Below are positions 26,201 through 39,345 of a DNA stretch of 64,000 bases, in pieces. The notes under the pieces are model-generated. The model saw only the letters and a list, made by a program, of their open reading frames with translations. It searched no databases and was not told the origin of the DNA. The stretch comes from Warburgia ugandensis (Eukaryota > Streptophyta > Magnoliopsida > Canellales > Canellaceae). Both the position numbers and the translations under genes were made by a program. The stretch spans positions 36,562,684 to 36,626,683 of the forward strand of contig CP141128.1 in the NCBI GenBank assembly GCA_035236585.1, in the 5' to 3' direction. Numbering within the stretch: the first letter of the stretch is position 1; every line of letters starts with the position of its first letter.

Positions 26201-26407
26201 TTATGTTTTGAGATATTAACTATTTTTCACAGTTTTGATCGTATGTATATATCTATACATAGTATACCATATGTATACATAAGGATGTACATATATGACA
26301 AAGTAAAGAGATTGCTCCATGAGTATGAATATTAAGATTATCAAGTATTAGGATTATACTATCAAAATTTTATGCTCTTGAAATCCCCTACCAAGCATAT
26401 CTTGCTA

Positions 26408-26441
26408 AGATATTGTAAATGTTTCAATGTTTACAATATCT
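26408..26441. repeat. Conserved hairpin near the 3' end of B3
   Basis: Perfect 12-bp arms AGATATTGTAAA and TTTACAATATCT with a 10-base loop. The same stem is kept in B2 (16181-16215), B4 (43476-43511) and C (32820-32852). Confidence 0.85.
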
Positions 26442-28573
26442 CAGATACAAAGAGTCAGGGTATATCCCTTGAAGGCCTATATTTTATTTGAGAGCATTGT
26501 ATTGTATTGAGAGTTTTTAATGTATGGTGAGGTTTAAAGTTTGGATTATGTAATTTGGACAAGTATTGTACTAATACCGGGCTGTACTGTGAACCACTGG
26601 ATGGATTTTAGAATTTAATAAAAATATATTCCTTCAATGGAATTTTATCTTATACAAAAATTCTACTTCTGTTATGTATGAAGTGATGACTTGGTTTTTC
26701 AAACAAGTTTTAAAGAAAAGAATTTTCATTGCTTTATTTTGTGAAATTTTTTTTACTACTAAGGGCCCTGCCTTTGAAAAATGTATTACAAAATGTGTTA
26801 CAAAAACTTGAGTCATCTCAGATACGTCCCTAGACATGGGAGGTTGTCTGCCCGGGTGCGTCTAAGGACACACCCATAGAGAATAAGAGAGAAGAGAGAA
26901 AGAAAGAGGAATTGGGAGAGATCGGGAGGATTCTGGAGCTGGGATTTTGATGCATTCTAGGGGACGTCGTGAAGAACATTAGGAGAATTTTTGGGAATTT
27001 TATGAGCTATTTATAGGGACTTTTGGAATTTTCCATGATTACTTGTAATTATCATGTTTGATTTCTTTTGATTATTAAATTGTCTTTCGATTCCCACTAC
27101 CACCTCCTTCTCCACTAGCAACTAGCAGTGGTTTGACTTATGTTGACTTGTTTTCTAGCCATTGGATCCGTTTGTTGGTTCCTTGTGGGCCCCACGGAGG
27201 TGTAAAAAGACCTTTTATGGAGAAAATTCTATTTTAGTCTTCTAGACTAGAATTGAGCATACTTAGTGGTGTTGAATTCATATTTCTAAGTATATTCCAA
27301 ATTTTGATGTCTTAGGTCTCGATTATTAGTAAAATTACCACTTTACCATTTTATTCTTAAAAATGGAGAAAATTGAGGATTTTTATCTGAACTCAAAATT
27401 TGTCATGCTTACAGTCATTTTGAAGGGTTTGTTGAGTATGTTTTCAATTATACATGTCCTATATCTTGATTCAACTTCTATAAGAAGTGCAATTTTAGTA
27501 ACCCTAATATTATAGCCTGGTTTTCCTTGAAATTTTCAATTTCATTATTTATTCAATCTCCTCACAAAAGTTAGGGGTGTTACATGGACTATCTCTAAAC
27601 TCATTCAGATCCATGTTTATATGATTCGAATGGTGGGTTTCTAAGTTCTTGAGATCTTTTTGACTATTTATGCTCATTGTGTCACTCGAACTCCCGCATA
27701 TTTGGGTCAACTCATCATTTTCATTTTTCTAATTGAGTTCCTGCCATGATTTTGGTTTAGAAACCTGGGAATCTTTTTGCAAAAATTTCCATTCCTAAAA
27801 GAAGTTTTGGATTTTGTTATTTGTTGCTTGAGAGATGATGATTTACATAATAAATTCGTCATTATTTGTGATGCGAAAGATTGTTGAACAATTTTTCAAA
27901 GATTGCTGGGTGGCTCCTATGTTTATGCATTTTATAGTTGATTTGTCATTGTCATGGGATGCATATAAAGTAGAAAAATCATCATTGTCATCTTACCTTT
28001 CTCTAGCATTAATTCATGAACTCAGTTAGCTCCACTGCAGCTGTCACGACCTAGGTTTTTATATGATGCAATTTTGATAAAAAGGCAAGATCTCTTGTTT
28101 TATAAATATGAGATGCATGAAAATCTTTCTCATTTGGAAAATAACCTTTCATAAAAACCCCGAGTGTTCAAACACATTCTCAATTTATTTAGCCATGGCA
28201 AATTTTAAATCAATATTATTCCCAAGAAAGTGTTAGTCACAACCCCAGCTATTAGAGAGTAACTACAATCAAATAACATTAAAAGATAAGATAGGGGTTT
28301 ACTTACTTGTACTTAGTTTGTGTCTCCTAAACGTTCCTTGCCCTTAAGTATTTACTTTGTGTCTGAAAAATGTTGAGGATTGGGTCAGTATAATATACTC
28401 AGTAGGAGCCTATCACTACTAGTTTTATAAATGCATGAGATGTTTTAAAATCATATGCTCATTCAAAACATGCGTATGTTTGAATACTCGAGTTCAATAT
28501 CAGTATAAGAATCCATAATCAAACTAAAATACTCATGACTTAAAAGATCACATAATCCAAAATTGAAAGTATC

Positions 28574-28591
28574 ATATATATATATATATAT
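28574..28591. repeat. AT microsatellite in A4
   Basis: Nine AT repeats. Confidence 0.9.
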
Positions 28592-28932
28592 GATGACATC
28601 ATGCTATGCAATAGATGCTTCATGGAGTCAATCTCATGGATCTCCAGTATGGTATGGTCGACCAACCTCATATCATGCCATATGCAATGCACATAAATCC
28701 ATCAAACCATAGGGTCTCACTATGCCCACGACCTCACCGCCGTATGGTCCCCGGGTACCTAGGGACACAGGATCATATACCTCCACGGGGCATATGACAC
28801 TTATTTGTCGTAAATCATGCAATTTATGCAATCGGTTGCAAAACGTGCATGCAATGGAACTATTGTCATAACCCTGCCTAGAAGCCTGACAGCCTAGAAG
28901 CCTGCTAGCCTAGAAGCCTTGTCAGCTCTCTC

Positions 28933-28988
28933 TGGCCCGCCCTCATCGGCCCGCCCTCGTCGGCCTGCCCTCATCAGCCCGCCCTCAT
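28933..28988. repeat. 14-bp tandem repeat, four copies, in A4
   Basis: Units TGGCCCGCCCTCAT, CGGCCCGCCCTCGT, CGGCCTGCCCTCAT and CAGCCCGCCCTCAT follow one another. Just upstream (28876-28925) CTAGAAGCCTG-type units of about 16 bases occur three times. Neither array is seen in A1-A3. Confidence 0.85.
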
Positions 28989-31133
28989 CGGTCAAGGCTA
29001 CACTTATCATGCAATCTATGCACGTAGCACATGTCTTGGCAATATAAGCGCAATGTATTTTTCAAAACCTGTCCTCTTTGGGTTCCTCACAACTACCTGG
29101 CCCTCAGCACTCCAGCGTCTTTTGGCAACCCTCAAGGATATGCAATCTTTGCAAGTACTTAAATCATGCAATGTATGCACTTGTTTGCAAAACATATATG
29201 TGTATAATGTATATGCAATCATTTACAAAACATGTCTATGTACAAAACATTTATCACATGCATGCTGAATCAAGTCATGCTAAACAAGTCATATACTTAA
29301 AACATAGGTTCTCAAAACAATCATAGATCTTTTAAAAGAATCTAATAGTGATAGAGCACCTACCTGGCTAGGTCGCGTTAACCCTTTTGTCCTCGTACGC
29401 TCCTGAACATGGTTTGGGGACTCAAGGTTAGTTTAGCCTATTTTTTATGGGTTTAGAGTAGTTGAGTCTTATTACTTAGGCATTAGGGGTCCATCCCTAT
29501 GCCTATGGGTGTCCTAAGGTCCTAATTGGGCCTTGGTATTCTCAGTTTTCCAAAGTTCTAGTGGCCACATACCACCATCCTATTCTAAGGGTCATTCCCT
29601 CCTTTGATTGGGCCTTGATCAGGAATTTTATGGTTTGGATGTATCCGCATCGTCGACATGGACACAATGCCTTTTGCGGCGCCTCAATCGGAGCTCTAGA
29701 TCTCAAGTTATAAGCGTTTTAGTGTTGTGTGTACATAGAGTCTTAAAGACAAAAAAAGACGGAATGCTAGGGCGCTGCGCATCTGCGATGTGCGCCCAGC
29801 TTCCTTAAGTAACCAAAATTTGACGCGTGCTAGCGCGTCTGCAGCGTGTTCCTTAGCGGGCGCGTCTGCAGACACGCGGTACGCTTCGCCCGTCTGTCTC
29901 TTTAGCAGGCGCGTCCTTGGATGCGCCCGTTTGGTTTTTCAAACGAAGACGACGTGGAACGTTCCGACTGGAACATTTTGTCGTCTGGGGGACCGGGGCA
30001 TCCTCAGGACACCCTGGTTCGACCCCTGTCGAACCAGTGCAGCCCAGGGAACGTCCCTGGGTCCTTGGTGGCTCTCCTGGGCTCCGTTTTGCATGGTTTT
30101 TTATGCAAAAACTTAGGGGAATTGACCTTGGAACTATGGGGGAGATGGGTTTTGAGCGATCTCGGACGTACCTGGCTCGTTGCTGGGTTTTTCTCCTCGT
30201 TTTCCCCTCTAGGTCATTGCTTCACGACTGGTTTTCTCCAAGGTTTTGGGCTGCCATTAGAGGCACCCAAGAGCTCTATTTATAGAGCTAAGAGAGGGTT
30301 CTGGAGGGGGCTCTCACCGCCTTTGAATGGCGGTGGAGAAACCTCCAGAATGGCGGTGATTTCTCCTCAAATCACCGCCGTTCTAGAACCCTCTAGAGGT
30401 TGAAGATGACGGGGTGCCCGTATCAAAACGGGCCCCTGTGTTTTTCAGGTTAAGTTGTTTTTGTGAAATTTACAATTTTGCCCCTGAACTTCAAAGGGTC
30501 ATATCTTGCTCATTTTAACTTCCTTTTGGGTGATTTTGGTCTCGTTGGATTCCTTTTTTTGAGACGCATCTAATGGTACCACTTTTAGGACCAAATTTCT
30601 GGGTTCAGTCAAGGTGAATGGTGCAATGACTAAAATGCCCTTTTCTTTAAAAACTGAACTTTTCATTGCTAAACTTGGAATTTCAATATTACAAAATTGG
30701 AGTCATTACAGCAGCAAGGTTGAAGATCTCCTGCTTGAATTAGGCTTAGTTGCATCCAATAGTACTCTTACCCGGGATTTTGCCTTGATTACAAATTGCA
30801 ATGTTTCACTTTTTTGGCTTGTGTTTCACCAATCTAGTCTTGATGAAAAGTTAAGGGGCATATTTACTTCTGTGACTGCTGCCCATCAATTTGAGGAAGA
30901 ACGGAATTTGGATTCATCAAAATATCCAAGGGATTAGCTACAACTACAAATGTATTAGAAAGGATAGGAATGAGAATAAGAAGGAGATTTGTGGTGTTTT
31001 GATTAAGGATAGTGAGTATGGGGTTGAAGAAAGTGAAGTGAAGACAAAGAAGAAAGGGAATTGGAGGAAAGAGAAATTGACTTGGACTTTGGTTACTCAA
31101 CCCGAATTTATGTTTTATGTAGCAGCTTCATGA

Positions 31134-33241
31134 TCAATGGCCTTAGCATAGGTTCTACACTTTGAACCTTGTTATGGTCAGACACATATTAGTTTACTTG
31201 GACATCGGTTCTTTGAATGGGTTCACTAATGGTTGTCAGCATAAAAGCCCTTAGTATTGCAATAAGGCTTACAATAGAGGGGATAAGGCAAGTTGCTTAT
31301 TCTAAAACATGTTTTGTTCTTTTTGTTGCGGTAGCAGTTGTGTGCATTCTAACTTAATTTAATTAACATAATAAGATTGAAGCATGTGGTCGATTGTGGA
31401 AAGGAGGGCGATTAAAGCTAGTGGAATCCAATGAACGCGTCACACGAGGTAGGTGGAAACTTAAGATAGCATGTCTAAATAATAAGATACATGTTTTAAA
31501 CATGATCTTATTTCTAATTATGGATGTTATGAAACTAAAATGGGATGATTAATATTCGACATGCTTTAAATTGAAATGATGAAAATAATGTTAATTAAAA
31601 GAATTGCACGTTATAATTGATGCTTATGACTTGTTCATCATGTATGTGAATTGTGAAATTATTTTTGCGGTACATTGGTGCCATGTTAGTATTGATGATG
31701 TACAAGTCTAAGTTTATAGGATACATCCTTGGTGGATTATCACCAAATAAGTGAGGATGTTATTCTTGTTATGAAATATATGAAAAGGAAAATTACCTAC
31801 TATTATGATTATTTTACATTCAGGCATGGAGGCCTGAGAGTTTTGTTTTAGATAGACATAGGCCTGGGGATGCTATGCTAAGAGAGTTTTAAGGGTTTGG
31901 CCACTCACTCTCCAAAATTTATTATGTTATGGATACCAAGCACTATGTGTTGCTAAAAGTCGGGTGGGGCAATTATGGGAAGGCTGCCACTGTAGCAGCC
32001 ATGGTCCTCCCATACAGACATGGATATTGTGATTTCCATCGAGGATGGTATAGGTGGATTATTGAGCAGTTATCCGGGCGTGTTGTAAGGATTCTGATTG
32101 CATGCATAGTAGTCCTTATGTTTGATGCACTATGGTGCTTATATGATGGCATTATGAGATGCCTTATATGATATGGCATGATGATATGCCTTATGTTGTT
32201 TCCCCAGTGGTGGCTGGAGGATTGTAGACCCCGTATAGTGAGGAGCATGAGGATTACATTGATATACCAGCAGAGGCTAGATGATTATGAACCCCACATG
32301 ATGAGGGGTATGATTCTTAAACTTAGTATAGTCTAGGAATGTAGATTAGGAGACTTATTGATTATATTCATAATTTTATATGTCGTTTAACAATTTATAT
32401 ATATGTGTACGTATGCTATATGTATATGATTAAGGGCGTAGTTTCATATAAGTTTCATATGGGTATATGAATGGGTAGAACTCTTATGCAGAGTATGGTT
32501 CATGGAATTGGATTAGTTTATTTAGATAACAAATAATAATTAAAGATGTTTGATAAATCAATGAATTACTTATAATTATGAAACATGTATATATTGATAA
32601 TTATGAAACATGTTAATAATTGATTTATTAATGGATTGTTAATGATTATGAAACATGTAGACATTTAGTTTATAAATGGATTATTGAAATGTGAAACATA
32701 TAGCAAATCCAAGTCAATATAATTTCTATGAAAATGAATATTCTAATTATTGTGGAATAATTAATGTATATTAAGATTCAGCATGCTCCTTAAACTCCCC
32801 TACCAAGCATAGCTTGCTAAGATATTGTAAATGTTTTATGTTTACAATATCTCAGATACAAATAGACAGGAGAAGATGTACACAAGAAGTGGAATCTAGC
32901 AACCACACTTCTGCGCTTAGGTATACATTTTATTAAAGCTTTTGTATTGTGTAGTTAGTCATTTGAATTGTGATATTGGATATTTAATATAATGTTATAG
33001 GGGCTGTACAAGTAAACCACTAGATGGGTCCTGTTTTAATAAATGAATTTCTATCTTCTAGAAAATTATATATATATATATGTGTGTGTGTATAGTGTGA
33101 GCATGAAAGTGACATCTAGGTTTTTGGAAAAAATGAATTTCAAAGTAAAATCTTCCGCTGTTTTTTAATTTTAAAATTAGAGGCATGCCACCTTTTGAAA
33201 GTGAACGCGAAATTTTTTCATGAAAAACCCAGGGTGTCACA
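31134..33241 (+). mobile_element. 3' part of C
   Basis: Splice-donor-like GAGGTAGGTGG lies at about 31449. From about 31800 it aligns with B3 from about 25700, through the block GGTGGGGCAATTATGGGAAG, the hairpin at 32820-32852 and the end of the unit. A TA/TG microsatellite lies at 33066-33091. No gene is seen beyond the remnant described separately. Confidence 0.65.
32820..32852. repeat. Conserved hairpin near the 3' end of C
   Basis: Arms AGATATTGTAAA and TTTACAATATCT, as in the B units, about 390 bases before the unit end. Confidence 0.85.
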
Positions 33242-36200
33242 AGAACTCTTGGAATTTTTTTCTAATGTTTTCTATTTTGAAGTGTAGATCTCTTAGAAGG
33301 GACATCATGAAGCTGAGAGTTGGACATTTTGAAGAAGAGGGAGAGTCTTAAATGCCTCTCTCTTAGAGCTTCAAAAGAGAGAATACATTAGAAGAGAGTA
33401 TTTTATTTTGTTTGGGGATAGTTAGTTGAAGGAATTTTAACATTTCATTTTTACTTTGGGTTGTATACCTTCTCCTTGCCCACGGAAGGACATTCTGGAA
33501 TTGAAGTTTTGGACATTCTACTACTTGGAATCACATGATGGACACGATCTTATCCTTGGAGTTACTAAATTGTTCAGTCTTGTTTCGCTTAGCTTTGGTG
33601 AGGAGTAAATCCTCGAGGACAACTTTGGTGTGTGATACCTCAAGGAATTGTTAGGTATCCATCTTCTATCTAGGGAAGTTTGGTAAAATTTTCTTTATTT
33701 TTATGATGTATTTGTAATGACCAATTATTAAGTCAAATGAAATTTTCTTTTCTTTTAGTTCATCTTGGATGTTTAGTTAATGTTTTATTACTTAAATTTC
33801 ATGTTTGGATGTTATATTTCATGTGTTTTATTCTAGTTGTTAGATTTGGGTTTAAGTTCATGTTTTAGTATTAATTTATGTGTTTAATTGTAGCTTATTG
33901 GTGATGATTTACATTCACATTCTTGCATAGTTTTTTTTTTTTGGTTCTAGAATAGCTTAAGAATTTTTTATTTTTTATTATTTTTTTGGTGCTAAGGTTA
34001 GACTAGGATTAAGTAATATACTATAACCATCCTAGGATCTAATTTTGGGTTGTGAAGCAAAAATAGAGGGATGTGGGTAAATGGAAGGGTGAGAGAAAGA
34101 AAGAAAGAGAATTTCAATCAATGTTATATGATTCCAATATGTATGGTATATGAGTCAACTCATAAAATGTAGTGTGATAAAGCATCAATACAAATTCGTC
34201 CATAAACAGATGAATCTGGTTCAATGGAAAAATGAAAACAATAAAGAGCCTTGAGTCAATAGAGACTGAGGAGATTGACTCTGGAACAAATTAAATTGGG
34301 AGCTCCATTGCAAAGTTTAGACCTAGTCATTAGTGGAGAAGCTATGAGAACAACAGAACCTGGATTGCAGAATATTCTATTAAAAACGAATCCTAATGAT
34401 TTAGTGGGATTGCTATAACTGATCCCACTAAGTTTGCCACCATAGAACACGATAGTTACACCTACTGAGCTCCTATTAGGATACATTTAACAATTCATTT
34501 ATGATAGTTTTAGGCTTATTTCTTATAGTTTTTAAGACTATTTTTCCATATATTTTTATATGTGTTTTTCTCTATAATTTTAGGCCAATTTATGATGTTT
34601 TATTTTCACTATTTTAGCATTGTAGAACTAAACAAATTTTCTAGATTAGTGACCATGTTAGGCTAGATTTCACTTACCTAGGATTAGAGTGATACTAGCC
34701 TACTATTAGGAAACCCACTTATTATATTCTAATCATTTCGAAGTCCTAGAAAATTGATTTGAGATTATTCTGAATTTGGAATAGGTAGAGTTTTCCTTAT
34801 ATAATCTTTTAGTTTTATGTTATTATCTTTCATAGTAGATTTTTAGAATTTAATCCTTGCTTAATTATAGTTAAATTTTACATACAATGGTTAGGATTTG
34901 ATAATTTACTAAGTTTTTAATGTTTACGGATTTCTAATATTAAACTCTTAAAGAAAACATTTTTGAAGAAAATAATTATAGTTTCAATTTTATTCTTTAG
35001 TCATAGAAAAAAAGTAATAATTAGGTGGATCCTAATGCTAGGCTAGGTGATTTTTAATCCTAGCCTTTAATGTTAGTCCATTTTAAAAAATCAATTCATT
35101 TTCATCATTTGGTTTGATTTTGATATGTATAGAAATATTACATGCATAGCTCTATTTTTAGAAGGCTTTAGACTAAAAAATGCTTAATTATCACTAATTA
35201 GGATTAATCTTACTATTTTGCATGTCTAGTGTACAAATTTAAAAAATGCACTAAATTGCCAATTTTACCCTTGAAAGAGAAATTTCACCTTCCAAGCTAT
35301 ATCATGAGTCACAACTATAAAAAATGATGTTTTGGAGGTTTAGAATAACCATTGGTGTCACTGTCAAAGTCAGATCACTTAGAAATCCCATGAAAAACTC
35401 CTCAAATAAGGGTGAAAAGGTGGCAAATTCTACATCAATGCATACTTGCATATAATTAACTAAGAAGCTTATGAGAGAAGTTTAATTGACATAAAATGGG
35501 ATCATATACAATAAAAATTTCTCCAAAATAAAAGAAGACTGGGACCCACATGAAGACTTTTCACTTATTTTTCTCTCCCCTACTCAACTAAAAGAAGAAG
35601 ATCAAACAATGATTGGATGTCTTATCCCTGTAAGGTAGTCAAACACACTTAATCCCACATAAAATATATGAAGATATCTCTAAGGAATCAAGGCCATTCA
35701 TTCTAGGGCAATCCAATCTAATGGTGGAGAGAAAATAAAGTCAAGGAAGATTTACATGTCATAATGGGATCTCATCCATTCAAGATAGAGTAAGCATGAT
35801 CTAAAGGATAGGAATGAAGCATTGAAAAGATCAAACCCCTAACCACCTTTTTCATGTTAAAAAGTCAATGTAAAACCATGAGGAAAGGAAGATCTCAGCC
35901 ACTCATCTTCATACAATGGTCCATCCATGTTAGGATTTCTAAAAACAACACACACAAACATAGCACGTGCGCACACACACCTAATTAGGAAATCATGCCC
36001 CACTTCTTGCTCTTTCTAAATTTGAAAACCCCATACATTCCCTTCACTTCCCTTCTTATCTTTTCCACTTTCCTTCTTATTTCCTTCTCTTTCTCTACCT
36101 CACCCTTTCATAGTTCCAATCAACTATTCCCATAAGAAAAAGATGCCTTCCCACCTAACCACTTTCCAATTTTGACTAAAGTCAACTCAACTTCCTAATC

Positions 36201-36448
36201 TACCTCTCTTCCTTCCATCTAAGTCATCTTCTTTTCTTTCCTAATCAAATCTTCTTTTCCACCACTTTCTTCCCTTCCCCATTGCACTTTCCTATACAAA
36301 ACATACCCAAAATCCATTCCATCTTCCCATAACGGAATTCATTCCCCCCTCCTTAGCTTATCTTTCTCCCATCAAATCTCTACTATTCTTTCTTCCCTTC
36401 TCCTTTAGATCTTAACCATACACCCTAGGGCTTCCTTTCGTAAAACAT

Positions 36449-36456
36449 TATAAATA
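36449..36456 (+). promoter_or_regulatory. Possible TATA box in D1
   Basis: TATAAATA, followed about 90 bases later by a long pyrimidine-rich tract, the usual layout of plant retroelement leaders. No second copy is available to test conservation. Confidence 0.4.
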
Positions 36457-36540
36457 AGAGGTGAAAAGGAAGGAAAAGCTAAATCTAGGAGAAATAAAGG
36501 ACCAAAGCTCGCATAAGATCAAAGTTCAGCCATTGGATAA

Positions 36541-36850
36541 GAGTTAAGGATGCTCTTCCATCCCCACTTCCCTTTCTTGTTTTCCCCCATCTTCTTCTTC
36601 TCCCATTATTTTCTATTTCATTGCATAACACCTCCCTTTCCCCATCTCTCTATCACATGCTTCATTCACCATTCCATCTCCATGCCTTCTCCAACCTCCC
36701 CACTTATACATACATTCACCGACTTTCACTGATCTTACATTCACCAACCTTCTCTTACCATCATTTAGCATTACACTCCACCACCTTTTCCACATCCTTA
36801 TTACATGCACACATCATCTATCTCACCTATCTCTTTCACGCCTAAGTCCT
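36541..36850 (+). repeat. Pyrimidine-rich tract
   Basis: C/T-rich low-complexity DNA, probably the transcribed leader of D1. Open frames across it on both strands (60-74 codons) reflect composition only. Confidence 0.6.
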
Positions 36851-37560
36851 TCCACCCTTCTTCAGTTTCACATGCATTCCCTATCTTCGTAGCCTTCCAC
36901 TTTCTATCTTTCTTTCATCTTTTCTTGTTTTGGGATTTGAGAATAGAGAAAAAGGAAGAACACATTCTAACAGTAGTCAAGGTTATCTAATTCCTAAAGC
37001 ATGGTTGAGAAGTAACTAGGGTTTGTGGCATGTTGGGTTAAGAAGATGAGAAAAGCTTAGTTGTAGATTAGTGTACCTTAGGTTGAATATAAGTGTGCAG
37101 GCCCTTGTTGAGTGACATAACAAGAGGACTGTAAAATGGAGTTCAAGCATAGAGAAAGAAGAAGAGGATGTGTAGAAAGCCTTGTTGAGTGACACAACAA
37201 ATGGAGTCTCTTTATTTGGTTTGTTTCCTTTAACTATGTCTTTACTTTTCATTTTAATTAAAATTCCATTAATAAAAATGTTCTTTTCTTTTTCTTAGTT
37301 AAGTTAGTTCACTACTTGTTTACTTGCTTTAATTCCTTAGATAGTTTACTTCCTTTAGTATATTTCCTTGCTTAAGTTTAGTTTGCTTAGATTAGTTATT
37401 TAGTTTAAAGTTCTTCGTTTCTTTCCTTGTTGTCTATATTTGAGTAAAGCAACTTAATTTTAATTTACTATTATTTATGAAAGTGTCCTTGTGGGATCAA
37501 CCCATATTTGCTGATTCTATTCTCAAATAGAGTTGTGCATTTGCAGTGTATCCTCGTTCT

Positions 37561-39030
<1,470 letters not shown>

Positions 39031-39345
39031 ACTTATGAATATGATGGATATTCTAAGTGTGTCTCAACCAGATCATATAATCTAAACCATTTAAAATTAA
39101 ATGTCTAGGTGATCAGTCTAGATAGATAATCCAATGACTAATAATACATTGTGGTTTGTTCGACTATTGAGGTCATCAAGGACGACTTGACCTACTTATG
39201 AATGCAATGGATATTCTAAATATGTCTCAACAAGATCATATAATCTAAACCATTTAGAATCAAATGTCTAGGTGATCAGTCCAGATAGATAATCTAATGA
39301 CTAATAATAGATATTGCGGTTTGGTTGACTATTAAGGTCATCAAG
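39031..39345. repeat. 163-bp tandem duplication
   Basis: ACTTATGAAT at 39031 restarts as ACTTATGAATG at 39194, and about 150 bases align with a few differences, ending at GGTCATCAAGGAC in both. The right copy overlaps the downstream end of the copia remnant. Confidence 0.85.

Larger units (their letters stand above)
22627..26820 (+). mobile_element. B3: LTR-like unit of 4.2 kb inserted in B2
   Basis: Runs from TGTAACAACCCCAAATTTTG to GTTACAAAAACTTGAGTC plus ATCTCA (decayed ATTACA). Flanks are GATGC (22622-22626) and GATAC (26821-26825). It is the reverse of its host B2. In this orientation promoter and splice-like signals read rightwards: TATAAATA at 23196-23203, CAGGTAGGTGG at 23579-23589, palindrome at 25049, hairpin at 26408. 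A minus-strand frame at 23714-24133 (139 codons) has no match in other B units. Confidence 0.8.
15764..27584 (-). mobile_element. B2: LTR-like unit (4.9 kb), split by A2 and B3
   Basis: Outer ends are TATGACGACTCAAG at the left (decayed TGTAACGACTC) and GGGGTGTTACA at the right, flanked by TGGGC (15759-15763) and TGGAC (27585-27589). Subtracting A2 and B3 with one TSD each leaves about 4934 bp, the same length as B1 and B4. A minus-strand TATA (TATTTATAG on the plus strand) lies at 27008-27016. Hairpins are at 16181-16215 and 20214-20242. Confidence 0.78.
28042..30710 (-). mobile_element. A4: reverse solo LTR of family A
   Basis: Plus strand runs TGTCACGACCTAGG to GGAGTCATTACA, flanked by perfect GCAGC copies at 28037-28041 and 30711-30715. 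Reads leftwards: U3 hairpin at 30411-30436, TATA inside the palindrome AGCTCTATTTATAGAGCT at 30272-30289, decayed 3' palindrome near 28386. Its GC-rich module (about 29600-30370) differs from that of A1-A3. It is the only nested insertion here with an unchanged target duplication apart from C, so perhaps one of the younger ones. Confidence 0.9.
27591..31133 (+). pseudogene. Host-gene-like coding remnant captured in C, split by A4
   Basis: Two blocks, 27591-28041 and 30716-31133, become contiguous when A4 and one TSD copy are removed, and the reading frame continues across the junction. The first part reads KLIQIHVYMIRMVG and later FLKEVLDFVICCLRDDDLHN. A frame change near 27880 leads to RKIVEQFFKDCWVAPMFMHF, then across the junction KVEDLLLELGLVASNSTLTR and FWLVFHQSSLDEKLRGIF. 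A second frame change near 30937 leads to a Lys/Glu-rich tail ending FMFYVAAS. Four in-frame stops are present (the last a TAG at 28027). Composition and frame continuity look like an old protein-coding sequence of about 285 codons. I do not recognise the family. An accidental open frame is possible but less likely. Confidence 0.45.
14787..33241 (+). mobile_element. C: LTR-like unit of about 4 kb, split by B2 and A4
   Basis: Starts TATAATGACCCCAAAATTTT (consensus TGTAATGACC) and ends CCCAGGGTGTCACA, with a perfect 5-bp target duplication AGAAC at 14782-14786 and 33242-33246. Removing B2 with one TSD and A4 with one TSD leaves segments 14787-15763, 27590-28041 and 30716-33241, about 3955 bp. 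Its first 0.5 kb shares the U3 block and hairpin of family A (15321-15348), and its last 1.4 kb matches the 3' part of B3, including the hairpin at 32820. The middle is unique and contains the coding-like remnant at 27591-31133. No PBS or internal domain is seen. Confidence 0.75.
33242..37560 (+). mobile_element. D1, right part: Tat-like LTR remnant
   Basis: Begins with the right AGAAC copy of C. CTCGAGGACAACTTTGGTGT at 33613-33632 resembles the region before the 3' LTR of Tat/Athila elements. Positions 34500-35100 align with D2 at 48780-49300. A TATA box at 36449, a pyrimidine-rich leader and TCCTTGTGGGATCAACCC at 37483-37500 fit the LTR/leader end of such elements (D2: TCCTTGCAGATTCAACCC near 49379). 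No PBS follows, so the internal part is missing. A minus-strand frame of 76 codons at 34256-34486 lies in a block absent from D2 and is unassigned. Confidence 0.45.

Noticed and set aside
28877..28990. CRISPR-like short repeats
   Set aside because: Contiguous 14-bp units without spacers in a plant LTR; a minisatellite.
29608..30403. Several overlapping plus-strand frames of 66-160 codons
   Set aside because: Antisense to the A4 LTR, in its GC-rich module; mutually overlapping in three frames.
34256..34486. Minus-strand frame of 76 codons with protein-like composition
   Set aside because: Single short frame in a Tat-like LTR remnant; no family recognised and no neighbouring exon. Kept only as a note in D1.
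36550..36990. Overlapping frames rich in His, Ser, Phe and Pro
   Set aside because: Produced by a pyrimidine-rich tract on one strand.
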